Shown here one piece after another: positions 14,091 through 20,392 of a stretch of DNA of 20,392 nucleotides. This DNA is from a virus, in IMG/VR virus record IMGVR_UViG_3300025853_000862, positions 1 through 20,392 of that record, one strand, 5' to 3'. The translations under genes were made by a program, and so were the position numbers. Each line of letters begins with the position of its first letter. Within the stretch, counting starts at the first letter, position 1. Below the pieces are notes generated by a model. It searched no databases and was not told where the DNA came from. It saw nothing but the letters and a program-made list of their open reading frames with translations.

Positions 14091-14453
14091 ATGATCAACA
14101 AGAGCATTATTTTAGGTCGCATCGGCCAAGAACCAAGAACCACCGAACGCAACGGTGAAATCACAATGGCAACGTTCTCACTTGCCACCACCCGAAACTA
14201 CAAAGACAAAGAAGGGAACTGGAAAGAGGACACCCAATGGCATAACATCACCACCTTCGGCTACGCTGCTAAGAAAGCATCAGGATTCGCGAAGGGCGAT
14301 ATGGTGTATATTGAAGGCGAGTTGAGTTACTCCGAGAAAGACGGTACCAGGTACACCAACATCATCGCACGAGATGTTAAGCGAGTGGTTCAGAGCCAAG
14401 CGAAGGTAGCTGCACACGCTCAAGAAGATATCGACGATTCATTCCCATTTTAA
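14091..14453 (+). CDS. ssb: Single-stranded DNA-binding protein
   Basis: The protein has 120 residues. Residues 1-105 form the OB fold, with typical stretches (NKSIILGRIGQEPR, TFSLATTRNYKDKEGNW, TQWHNITTFG, GDMVYIEGELSY). The acidic tail ends DIDDSFPF, equivalent to the SSB C-terminal tip that recruits partner proteins. The tail linker is very short compared with cellular SSBs, as in many phage versions. It coats single-stranded DNA during replication and recombination and could contact the NinB-like protein through the tail. The preceding 140-bp gap holds the repeat copy and a palindrome; no clear promoter is seen. Confidence 0.95.
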   Translation: MINKSIILGRIGQEPRTTERNGEITMATFSLATTRNYKDKEGNWKEDTQWHNITTFGYAAKKASGFAKGDMVYIEGELSYSEKDGTRYTNIIARDVKRVVQSQAKVAAHAQEDIDDSFPF

Positions 14454-14488
14454 TTAGAACAGACTAAAAACAGAAACACTTACATTCG

Positions 14489-14635
14489 ATGAAAAGAAGG
14501 TTAGATACTACATTGCGATTCCGAGCCAATGATTCAGATATTAAAAACATTGAAAGGGCTCAAGAGAAGCTAAATGCAAAAACCATGAGCGATACGATCA
14601 GGAAAGCACTTCAGAAAATAGCAGAGGAATTATAA
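14489..14635 (+). CDS. Ribbon-helix-helix DNA-binding protein (48 aa)
   Basis: This frame is short and lies between ssb and the next gene. It encodes a basic strand (RLDTTLRFRAND, residues 4-15), a first helix (SDIKNIERAQEKL) and a second helix (TMSDTIRKALQKIAEEL), the layout of CopG/Arc/MetJ-type proteins. Such proteins dimerise and put the strand pair into the DNA major groove. It probably represses a nearby promoter; the palindrome at 14037-14051 is one candidate site. No toxin gene is beside it, so an antitoxin role is less likely. The ATG follows an A-rich leader. Confidence 0.75.
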   Translation: MKRRLDTTLRFRANDSDIKNIERAQEKLNAKTMSDTIRKALQKIAEEL

Positions 14636-14649
14636 TTAACTTACAACAG

Positions 14650-14838
14650 ATGAAATATAAAGAGAGGCCGGTAGTAGTTTATTTTGAGAGCGTGAACAAC
14701 ATCAAGGTTTACAAGACCGTAAAGAGCGCGATGGCGGAAACGAGCGAATACAACTACCAACAATTGGCCAAGCGATTGAGAGAAACAAAGATAGTACCAG
14801 TTGATAACGGATTCCTCAAGATGGTAGAAGTGTTATGA
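14650..14838 (+). CDS. Small protein of unknown function (62 aa)
   Basis: The protein begins MKYKERPVVVYFESVNNIKV, then shows a helical part (SEYNYQQLAKRLRETKIV) and a final strand (GFLKMVEVL). It is basic and soluble, with no recognised family. Its stop overlaps the C5 methyltransferase ATG by 4 bp (ATGA), so the two are coupled. Confidence 0.65.
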   Translation: MKYKERPVVVYFESVNNIKVYKTVKSAMAETSEYNYQQLAKRLRETKIVPVDNGFLKMVEVL

Positions 14839-15680
14839 GGCACGGGAGCTTATTTTCAGGAATCGGAGGGTTCGACCTTGCAGCAGAATGGATGGGGTGG
14901 GAAAACATATTCCATTGTGAAAAGGAAGAATACCAAAGGGAAGTTTTGAAAAAAAGATTTCCAAAAGCGATTTCTATAAATGATGTAAAAGATATTTATC
15001 GTTTTAGCGATGAATACGATGACATCTACGGCGATAGAGAGGTATTGTGGTGCGATCGACATAACCAGGACTTTGCCGATTGTGAATGCATAGATTGCAG
15101 CCAATGGGATGATGAAATTGGCGAGGTAGATATTATTACGGGCGGATTCCCGTGTGTAGATATAACGAATGCAAAGAACGCAATAGAAAAACCAAAAGGA
15201 ATACAAGATGGAACTGAATCAGGATTGTGGTACGAGTTCGAAAGGGTGTTATGCCTTCTTAGACCAAGATGGGTTGTCGTGGAAAACAGTACAAATCTCA
15301 ATGTTCGAGGATTATCAACAGTCCTTGCAGGACTTACCAAAATCGGGTATGATTCATTGTGGTTCAATGTACCAGCTTCCAGAATTGGAGCGCCTCACAG
15401 AAGGACCAGAACAATTATTGTATCGCACACCAACGAGCAGGGATTGGAAAGGGATGAGCTCAAAAAAATGGCGAGAGCGATCGAAAGGGGATTTAACACC
15501 AACCTTGCCAGATCAACTTGGTGGGACACCGAACCCAGATTGGATAGATTGGTTGATGGGCTTTCCTCCAGGGTGGAGTTCAAAAGACAAAGACTTCAAG
15601 CAGGAGGAAACGCAATAGTACCACAAGTAGCGTTACAGATATTCAAAGCAATAAACCAATATGAAGCCAAAGAAGTGTAA
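14835..15680 (+). CDS. C5-cytosine DNA methyltransferase
   Basis: The protein has 281 residues and all core motifs in one frame: motif I FSGIGGFDLA (7-16), motif IV GGFPCVDIT (103-111) with catalytic Cys107, motif VI ENS (150-152), motif VIII IGAPHRRTR (184-192), and motif X GNAIVPQVALQIF (258-270). Residues 73-88 add a Cys/His cluster (Cys73, His76, Cys83, Cys85, Cys88) that may bind zinc, an insert common in phage enzymes of this type. It should transfer methyl from AdoMet to cytosine C5. The region between motifs VIII and X is short. The DNA from 15208 on also encodes a second protein in another frame. The stop overlaps the ninG-like start by 20 bp. No cognate restriction enzyme is seen. 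Confidence 0.9.
   Translation: MRHGSLFSGIGGFDLAAEWMGWENIFHCEKEEYQREVLKKRFPKAISINDVKDIYRFSDEYDDIYGDREVLWCDRHNQDFADCECIDCSQWDDEIGEVDIITGGFPCVDITNAKNAIEKPKGIQDGTESGLWYEFERVLCLLRPRWVVVENSTNLNVRGLSTVLAGLTKIGYDSLWFNVPASRIGAPHRRTRTIIVSHTNEQGLERDELKKMARAIERGFNTNLARSTWWDTEPRLDRLVDGLSSRVEFKRQRLQAGGNAIVPQVALQIFKAINQYEAKEV
15208..15618 (+). CDS. Second-frame protein inside the C5 methyltransferase gene
   Basis: This frame is +1 relative to the methyltransferase and encodes 136 residues from the first ATG after a stop at 15184. It looks like a genuine protein: SWKTVQISMF (24-33), LPKSGMI (43-49), TPTSRDWKG (74-82) and NPDWIDWLMGFPPGW (109-123) resemble segments that I recall from phage proteins linked with cytosine methylases. 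The methyltransferase frame over the same DNA still carries motifs VI, VIII and X. The DNA giving WLMGFPPGW in this frame gives LVDGLSSRV in the other. It may be a target-recognition or accessory partner translated from inside the gene. Expression is unproven, and there is no visible ribosome-binding site. Confidence 0.55.
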   Translation: MELNQDCGTSSKGCYAFLDQDGLSWKTVQISMFEDYQQSLQDLPKSGMIHCGSMYQLPELERLTEGPEQLLYRTPTSRDWKGMSSKKWRERSKGDLTPTLPDQLGGTPNPDWIDWLMGFPPGWSSKDKDFKQEETQ

Positions 15681-16203
15681 GATCTGCAAGAACACCTTCA
15701 CTCCGAAGTACACCACAACGCAAATGGTATGCAGTCCGATCTGCGCGATGGCCTACACTAAGCAACAAGAGAAGAAGCGGTGGAATAAGGAGAAGAAGGA
15801 ACGCAGAGATGCACTTAAAACGCAGTCCGATTGGCTGAAGGAGGTACAAACGCAGTTCAATCGTTACATCAGGCTACGCGATAAGAATAAGCCTTGCATC
15901 AGTTGTGGCAAGCCATTAGTGGGCAAATACGATGCAGGGCATTATTATTCAGTAGGTAGCACTCCAGAGTTAAGATTCGATGCGGATAACGTACACGGAC
16001 AATGCGTGGCTTGCAATCAGCACCTACACGGCAATTTAATCGAGTACACAGAGCGTTTACCACTTCGCATAGGGGATAAGAAGTTCGAGCAGTTAAAGTC
16101 CAGGAGAGGGAAAATAAAGAAGTATTCCATCGATGAACTCAAAGAGATGAAAGCCAAGTACCGAAGGCTGGGTAACGCAATGCAAAAAAAGTCCGATATT
16201 TGA
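15661..16203 (+). CDS. ninG: NinG (Rap)-like recombination nuclease
   Basis: The protein has 180 residues. An N-terminal zinc ribbon (Cys6, Cys9, Cys24, Cys28) is followed by a basic helix (EKKRWNKEKKERRDALK). The core has Cys79/Cys82 in PCISCGKP, His94 in DAGHYYSVG, and HGQCVACNQHLHGN (112-125), the HNH-like layout of lambda NinG. Lambda NinG acts on branched recombination intermediates and supports Red-type recombination; here ERF and the exonuclease would make such intermediates. Its start lies 20 bp inside the methyltransferase gene, in another frame. Confidence 0.9.
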   Translation: MKPKKCKICKNTFTPKYTTTQMVCSPICAMAYTKQQEKKRWNKEKKERRDALKTQSDWLKEVQTQFNRYIRLRDKNKPCISCGKPLVGKYDAGHYYSVGSTPELRFDADNVHGQCVACNQHLHGNLIEYTERLPLRIGDKKFEQLKSRRGKIKKYSIDELKEMKAKYRRLGNAMQKKSDI

Positions 16204-16237
16204 CTAATATATTAAAACAATTCACTAAATTTAGATT

Positions 16238-16474
16238 ATGAAATACGAAGAACAAGACGATCACACCGAGAAGTTAGTACGTATATTCCTTGCATTCCTT
16301 AGTATGTTTGGAGTAGGTTTATTCCTATTGATATGGGTAGTAACCGATAACGGAGTTGGGTTTTTAACGGCCACTTTACTCACCTTAGCGCAAATCTGCT
16401 CAATCGTGGTAGCAGTAATCGCAGGGTTGGGTTTATACTACAACATAAAAAACAACGAAGATGCCAATTCCTAA
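16238..16474 (+). CDS. Small two-helix membrane protein
   Basis: The protein has 78 residues, with a charged N-terminus (MKYEEQDDHTEKLVR) and two hydrophobic helices at about 16-36 (IFLAFLSMFGVGLFLLIWVV) and 41-68 (FLTATLLTLAQICSIVVAVI and on). Both ends should face the cytoplasm. Holins can have this form, but it lies far from the lysis genes, so superinfection exclusion or another membrane role is equally possible. A weak TAAATTTA element at 16226-16233 precedes it. The next gene overlaps its end by 14 bp. Confidence 0.65.
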   Translation: MKYEEQDDHTEKLVRIFLAFLSMFGVGLFLLIWVVTDNGVGFLTATLLTLAQICSIVVAVIAGLGLYYNIKNNEDANS

Positions 16475-16925
16475 ACCCGGACCAGAAGAAAGCGAATACG
16501 ACTTCATCATTCGATGCTACACCGAACCATTGATGGAGGAGGAATATCCAATAGGAACCAAACGGTTAGCGGTTTGCTACGCTCAATGGAAAGAAATTAC
16601 GGAGAAAGAGGAAACCTACGCGGACTATCCTAAAAGCGCATCAGACGAAGCAAAGAAGGCCATCAAGCACCGAGAGAAGAACGGAAGCAACTGCGGAACT
16701 GCGGTTGGATGGGCACGAGCACGGCAGTTGGCAAACCGTGAACCATTATCAGTCCGAACCATTAAGAGGACCTATTCCTTTTTGAGCAGAGCATCGGTTT
16801 ACGATACGGGAAGCCTTACCGACGAAGATGGTAAAGAGGTATGCGGTTCAGTAATGTATGCAGCTTGGGGAGGCGATCCAATGCTAAGATGGTGCGAACG
16901 TAAACTATCGAGCATCGATGAATGA
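16461..16925 (+). CDS. Two-module phage protein of unknown function (154 aa)
   Basis: Residues 1-45 (PKPGPEESEYDFIIRCYTEP, then KRLAVCYAQW) match a short Cys/Trp motif I recall from phage head-maturation and portal-region proteins. Residues 52-150 (YADYPKSASDEAKKAI, NCGTAVGWARARQLANRE, TIKRTYSFLSRAS, then YAAWGGDPMLRWCERKL) resemble a domain often found fused to phage protease or portal proteins. Here both stand alone, near the terminase genes. The function of these modules is not known to me. The start overlaps the upstream gene by 14 bp and the stop overlaps the next start by 8 bp. Confidence 0.6.
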   Translation: MPIPKPGPEESEYDFIIRCYTEPLMEEEYPIGTKRLAVCYAQWKEITEKEETYADYPKSASDEAKKAIKHREKNGSNCGTAVGWARARQLANREPLSVRTIKRTYSFLSRASVYDTGSLTDEDGKEVCGSVMYAAWGGDPMLRWCERKLSSIDE

Positions 16926-17100
16926 CCAAATAATCCAAAGCATTAAAGACCAATTCCAGGAGCGCAGCGATAGAGGCCAAAGGAAGTACGGAACCACAAT
17001 GGAGCGAAACGACCTAAGCGTGAAAGAATGGGTGCAACACGCTCAAGAAGAGGCGATGGACTTTGTTGTGTATCTTGAGAAATTAAAGCAGTTGTTATGA
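16918..17100 (+). CDS. Small MazG-like helical protein (60 aa)
   Basis: The protein contains RGQRKYGTT (19-27) and EWVQHAQEEAMDFVVYLEKL (residues 37-56). The EEAMD part resembles the metal-binding ExxD helix of MazG-type nucleotide pyrophosphohydrolases, and similar short phage proteins have KYG followed by an E-W-x-x-H-x-x-E-E-x-x-D helix. It may hydrolyse a nucleotide, but it is only half the size of a full domain, so it would need to dimerise. It overlaps its neighbours by 8 and 4 bp. Confidence 0.55.
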   Translation: MNDQIIQSIKDQFQERSDRGQRKYGTTMERNDLSVKEWVQHAQEEAMDFVVYLEKLKQLL

Positions 17101-17288
17101 AGGTAACCGGCCGCAAATTAACCATCGCAGACGACAAGTGCATTTACCGATGGAAGGACTTCACCCTCACCTTAACCATAGGCAACGGAGGAGATGTTTA
17201 CATCAGGATAAGGAATGCAGAGCACGACTTCGATAAGGAGGCCGAATTACAAGCATTAAAAGATATCAGAGATAGTTATGAAGATTGA
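17097..17288 (+). CDS. Small protein of unknown function (63 aa)
   Basis: The sequence starts MKVTGRKLTIADDKCIYRWK, continues with alternating strands (FTLTLTIGNGGDVYIRIRNA) and ends in an acidic helix (KEAELQALKDIRDSYED). No family is recognised. The ATG overlaps the upstream stop by 4 bp and the end overlaps the ParB-domain gene by 11 bp, so it is embedded in a coupled row. Confidence 0.6.
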   Translation: MKVTGRKLTIADDKCIYRWKDFTLTLTIGNGGDVYIRIRNAEHDFDKEAELQALKDIRDSYED

Positions 17289-18009
17289 AAAGGTAAGCAT
17301 CAGCACGGTAAAGGCCAACCCGAACAACCCGCGAGTAATCAAGGATGACAAGTTCAGAAAGTTGGTACAGAGCATCAAGGACTTTCCAGAGATGCTGGAG
17401 ATACGGCCAATAGTGGTGAATCAGGATATGATCGTACTGGGAGGTAATATGCGACTAAAGGCCTGCAAGGAGGCTGGGCTCAAAGAAGTACCGATCATTC
17501 ACGCGGACAACTTAACCGAAGAGCAGCAACGCGAGTTCATCATAAAGGATAACGTATCAGGAGGCGAATGGGATTGGGAGTTATTAGCCAGTGAATGGGA
17601 TACGGATTTACTCGATGAATGGGGATTGGACGTTCCGGTGGAAACGGAAACGGAAACGGAAAAATTGAGTAAACTCGAATTTCAGGACGTTTATTATCAA
17701 CCGAAAGAAGAGCCAAACGTTACGTTATCGGAATGCGTTGATTTTACCAAGTTTCATGCAAAGGTTAAGGCGATAGAAGAAAGTCCGTTGAGCGACGAGC
17801 AAAAGGAGGTTTTAAAGTGGTTTGCGTACCGGTTTATCAGAATCAATTTTGAGCAGGTGGCGAATTATTACTTTTTTAATGCCGATGATGAGGAGCAAAA
17901 AGTAATGGAGCGGTTGCGGTTGGTTTTAAGCGATAGTGGGTTGCAGGGTTTTATCGATGATGACATTTTAAGGGCACACGAATATATTGAAGATTGGAGC
18001 AATGATTGA
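17278..18009 (+). CDS. ParB/Srx-domain protein paired with a glycosyltransferase
   Basis: The protein has 243 residues. Residues 1-90 form a ParB N-terminal domain: NPNNPRVI (14-21), FPEMLEIRPIVV, then GGNMRLKACKEAG (55-67), the ParB box. A VETETETE linker (121-128) is encoded by GGAAAC repeats. Residues 170-240 (WFAYRFIRINFEQVANYYFF and on to FIDDDILRAHEYIEDW) resemble a C-terminal domain I recall in other phage ParB-like proteins. Before the linker Phe codons are mixed; after it all nine are TTT, as in the next gene. ParB domains are CTPases or nuclease-like, and in phages some occur in DNA-modification clusters. The glycosyltransferase start overlaps the end by 8 bp. A role in base modification is inferred from this pairing. 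Confidence 0.8.
   Translation: MKIEKVSISTVKANPNNPRVIKDDKFRKLVQSIKDFPEMLEIRPIVVNQDMIVLGGNMRLKACKEAGLKEVPIIHADNLTEEQQREFIIKDNVSGGEWDWELLASEWDTDLLDEWGLDVPVETETETEKLSKLEFQDVYYQPKEEPNVTLSECVDFTKFHAKVKAIEESPLSDEQKEVLKWFAYRFIRINFEQVANYYFFNADDEEQKVMERLRLVLSDSGLQGFIDDDILRAHEYIEDWSND
17640..17663 (+). repeat. GGAAAC hexanucleotide repeat at a composition boundary
   Basis: Three tandem GGAAAC units plus a GGAAAA variant encode the VETETETEK linker of the ParB-domain protein. Codon use changes at this point: upstream resembles the phage, downstream is uniformly TTT for Phe and rich in TTG and ACG. Confidence 0.75.
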
Positions 18010-18913
18010 TATTTTTATTCCGTCATACAAGAGAGCGGACAATTGCAAAACGCTAAAATATTTTGTCAAAATTGGGTGGATGGTGCAGAATTTGCACGTG
18101 GTAATTGATGACCAAGCGGAAGATTATGACGAGTACAAAAAATTGACGGACAAGGTGGGTGCGAATTTGCATGTGTTGAGTTTAGAGGAGTCACGAAGGA
18201 GGTTTGACTACGTTCACCGACCAAGTGAATCGCGAAGATCAGCGGGTCAAATGAGAAATTTGTTTTATGACGTTGCGGAGAGGTTGGGTATTGAGTTTTT
18301 TGTGATGCAGGACGACGATACAAACGGGTATGAGATAAAGCGTAGGGGTAAGTATCACCGGGTCGCTAATTATTATGACATTGAGTCAACATTTAATGGC
18401 GTTAAGGAGTTTATGAATCGTCAACGTATTGGTTTGTTTGGTATAAGTCAAACGGGCGATTTTATTGGAGGTCACAATGACAAATTGTTACGGCATAAGG
18501 TAATGAACACAACGTTTATTGATAGGCGATTTCTTTACATGGGCGAGAGAGGGGCGCCGGATGACGATACGAGTCAGTTTGTCAACGTTATGAATGAGGG
18601 GTTGTTTACGGGAAGTTTGGGCGATGGGTTGGTATTGAAGCAAACGACAAGCGCAACTGCAAAAGGAGGCTTAACCGATTTATATAACGAGGTTAAACTA
18701 TTAAACAAGGCGCTCGTTTGTCCTATACAATTTCCAAGTGCCATAAGAGCAACAAGGCAAGTAAAGAACGGAGGTAGATTGCACCACGAGATAACGAGAA
18801 AATATTTATCACCGATGTTAATCAAGACAAAGAAAAGAAGCAATATCGCGTGGGACACGTACCCGGAAGATTACCCGTTTACGTTGGAGTCAAAAATGAA
18901 GTTAAAAGAGTAA
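18002..18913 (+). CDS. Glycosyltransferase-like protein, possibly DNA-modifying
   Basis: The protein has 303 residues. The ATG at 18002, inside the ParB stop overlap (ATGATTGA), is preferred to an upstream TTG at 17987. A GT-A-like start (MIDIFIPSYKRADN), an Arg/Ser-rich helix (RPSESRRSAGQMRN, 73-86) and the FFVMQDDDTNG motif (99-109, acidic DDD for metal and sugar nucleotide) are visible. GISQTGDF and MGERGAPDDDT follow. The pattern resembles the TET/JBP-associated glycosyltransferases that decorate oxidised bases in phage DNA; this is recalled similarity, not a search result. No TET/JBP or hydroxymethylase is visible in the window. All 16 Phe codons are TTT, against 14 of 20 TTC in the large terminase. 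With the ParB C-terminal half it appears foreign. Confidence 0.65.
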   Translation: MIDIFIPSYKRADNCKTLKYFVKIGWMVQNLHVVIDDQAEDYDEYKKLTDKVGANLHVLSLEESRRRFDYVHRPSESRRSAGQMRNLFYDVAERLGIEFFVMQDDDTNGYEIKRRGKYHRVANYYDIESTFNGVKEFMNRQRIGLFGISQTGDFIGGHNDKLLRHKVMNTTFIDRRFLYMGERGAPDDDTSQFVNVMNEGLFTGSLGDGLVLKQTTSATAKGGLTDLYNEVKLLNKALVCPIQFPSAIRATRQVKNGGRLHHEITRKYLSPMLIKTKKRSNIAWDTYPEDYPFTLESKMKLKE

Positions 18914-18917
18914 AGGA

Positions 18918-19304
18918 ATGGCATACAATAAAGAAGAACTCGAACGGAAATCAGTTGAAGCAATTCAAAAGCATCGGCTATTTTTTGTAACCGACGTTCC
19001 ACCAATGATTGGAATCAGCACCAGCACTTTCTACCTGCACGAGTTAGAAAAATCGGAAGCTATAAAAGAAGCACTTACCAAGAACCGCATCGAGGTAAAG
19101 AGTTCACTCCGATCGAAGTGGTATCAGAGCGAGAACCCGACGCTACAACTTGCATTGATGAAGCTAATATCTACGGACGAGGAACTCAAGAAGTTAGCGA
19201 TGCAATACACCGAAAGCAAGAACACCCACGATATGAAACTGCACACGTTGAGTGACGACCAAGTGCAGGAGATTCTGGACAAGCGATATGCTGAAGAATC
19301 CTAA
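18918..19304 (+). CDS. Terminase small-subunit-like protein
   Basis: The protein has 128 residues. Residues about 20-55 (KHRLFFVTDVPPMIGISTST, then FYLHELEKSEAI) form a helix-turn-helix-like unit, and the rest is helical (RIEVKSSLRSKWYQSENPTL, then DDQVQEILDKRY). This size and position directly before the large terminase gene fit a small subunit that recognises the packaging site. The start lies 4 bp after the glycosyltransferase stop, and its 3' end overlaps the large-subunit start by 17 bp. No conserved catalytic motif exists in this family, so the call rests mainly on context. Confidence 0.75.
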   Translation: MAYNKEELERKSVEAIQKHRLFFVTDVPPMIGISTSTFYLHELEKSEAIKEALTKNRIEVKSSLRSKWYQSENPTLQLALMKLISTDEELKKLAMQYTESKNTHDMKLHTLSDDQVQEILDKRYAEES

Positions 19305-20392
19305 ATACTACAACTACTACAATTTCTACCGTGAGGCTTTTAAGATATTAGAGCCACAAACCCCCTACTTGGATAATTGGCACATCAAGTACCTTTGCGA
19401 GGTAATGGAAACCGAAACGCTAAGGATATGGAAGGGAATACCAGCACACAGCGATATCATTATCAACGTACCATTCAGGTCCAGCAAAAGCCTACTTACC
19501 ACGATCATCTACCCGGTATGGAGTTGGGTAATCAATCCTTACATGAGTTTCATTACGGCCAGCTTCAGCAATCAGCTAAGCACCGAACACGCGAGAAAGT
19601 CCAGGCAGTTGATACAAAGCGATTGGTTCATTGAGAACTTCGGCCACTTATTCCAAATCGTAACGGACCAAAACGTAAAGAGCAACTACGAAAACGACAA
19701 AGGAGGTAAGCGATTCGCAACAAGTGTAACGGGTACGGTAACGGGAATGGGTGCAGACGTAATCATTATGGATGATCCACTAAACCCAAAGATGGCATTC
19801 AGCGAGGTAGAACGAACCGGAGTAAACCGAGCGTACTCGGAAACCTTCTACTCGAGGACCAAGAACCCACACACGGCAGTACGAATCATCGTAATGCAGA
19901 GGCTACACGAAGACGACCTATCAGGATATCTGCTCAACAAAGGAGGTTATCGGCACATCTGCATACCAGGAGAGGCCACAAAAAGTCTTAAGCCGACGAA
20001 ATTATCACAATATTATAAAAATGGCCTATTTTGGCCAGAGCGATTCAACGATAAGATTCTGCACGAATACCGAGTAAGTTTAGGAAGCGCAGGTTATGCA
20101 GGGCAGATACTTCAGCAACCCGCACCACCGGAGGGTAATATCTTCAAGGCGAAATGGTTTGACATCGTAAACGAAGTACCGGAAGGGTTAGTATGGAACT
20201 ACCGACTTGATACGGCCTACACGAGCAACAAGGCCAACGATCCATCAGCATTATTAGCGTATGCGACAGACGGCAGCTTCTTTTATTTTAGGGAAGTAGA
20301 ACAAGTATGGCTCGAGTTTCCGCAACTTTGCGAATACATCAAGACCTTCGTAATGCACAACGGCTACACGTCAGCTTCGAGAATATACATTG
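19288..20392 (+). CDS. terL: Terminase large subunit, N-terminal part (3' end outside window)
   Basis: The ATG at 19288 overlaps the small-subunit gene; 368 codons are visible and the frame runs off the window. The ATPase domain has a degenerate Walker A (VPFRSSKSLL, 61-70), Walker B (DVIIMDDP, 157-164) and the QRLHEDDLSGYLL coupling segment (204-216). The nuclease domain begins near residue 300, with a candidate metal-binding Asp308 in RLDTAYTS. Such proteins power DNA entry into the prohead and cut the concatemer. The P-loop lacks the usual GxGK glycines, which is tolerated in TerL families. Phe codons are mostly TTC, so composition returns to the phage norm after the glycosyltransferase. 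Confidence 0.92.
   Translation, partial: MLKNPKYYNYYNFYREAFKILEPQTPYLDNWHIKYLCEVMETETLRIWKGIPAHSDIIINVPFRSSKSLLTTIIYPVWSWVINPYMSFITASFSNQLSTEHARKSRQLIQSDWFIENFGHLFQIVTDQNVKSNYENDKGGKRFATSVTGTVTGMGADVIIMDDPLNPKMAFSEVERTGVNRAYSETFYSRTKNPHTAVRIIVMQRLHEDDLSGYLLNKGGYRHICIPGEATKSLKPTKLSQYYKNGLFWPERFNDKILHEYRVSLGSAGYAGQILQQPAPPEGNIFKAKWFDIVNEVPEGLVWNYRLDTAYTSNKANDPSALLAYATDGSFFYFREVEQVWLEFPQLCEYIKTFVMHNGYTSASRIYI

Noticed and set aside
19377-19634. Separate small gene in the terminase region
   Set aside because: It is in another frame inside the large terminase gene, whose frame from 19288 is open to the window end with ATPase motifs.

Overview
The window is a slice of a double-stranded DNA tailed-phage genome (or a prophage), with every supported gene on the + strand. 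The host is probably a member of the Bacteroidetes. The three clearest promoter-like sites match or nearly match the Bacteroidetes sigma-factor -7 element TAnnTTTG, with a TTG about 18-19 bp upstream at two of them. Start codons follow A-rich leaders rather than Shine-Dalgarno boxes. Genes are packed with ATGA, GTGA or TAATG overlaps, typical of phage. No tRNA, rRNA, CRISPR array, insertion sequence or integrase was seen.

Layout. Positions 1-5310 hold late tail genes: the C-terminal part of a tape-measure protein, a large tail or fibre-like protein, and a glycosyltransferase-like gene coupled to it. Positions 5343-7807 look like a lysis and late-accessory block: a small membrane/coiled-coil protein (holin-like), a membrane-anchored M15 peptidase (endolysin candidate), a calcineurin-like phosphoesterase, and two membrane proteins encoded in overlapping frames (spanin-like). 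An intrinsic terminator closes this block and a promoter opens the next one. Positions 7980-9838 are an early block: two small proteins, an ERF single-strand annealing protein, a YqaJ-like exonuclease and a free-standing DnaA domain IV protein. A second terminator, with its loop complementary to an upstream segment, is followed directly by a promoter and the replication module at 9954-11899.

That module has a winged-helix initiator with a lambda-like origin inside its coding sequence (four palindromic iterons followed by an AT-rich tract), then a DnaB-type helicase. A third promoter leads into two unknown acidic proteins and NinB. Next come an AT-rich N4/N6 DNA methyltransferase flanked by a 24-bp imperfect direct repeat, SSB, a ribbon-helix-helix protein, and a C5-cytosine methyltransferase with a second conserved-looking protein in another frame. 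NinG and several small genes follow, then a ParB-domain protein with a glycosyltransferase of different codon use. The window ends with terminase small and large subunits, the latter cut by the window edge.

How it fits together: the initiator, DnaA-like protein, helicase and SSB form the replication set; ERF, exonuclease, NinB and NinG form the recombination set; two methyltransferases plus the ParB/glycosyltransferase pair form a candidate DNA-modification set placed just before packaging. The most interesting points are the origin embedded in the initiator gene, the double-coded C5 methyltransferase locus, the foreign ParB/glycosyltransferase segment, and the repeat-flanked methyltransferase cassette.
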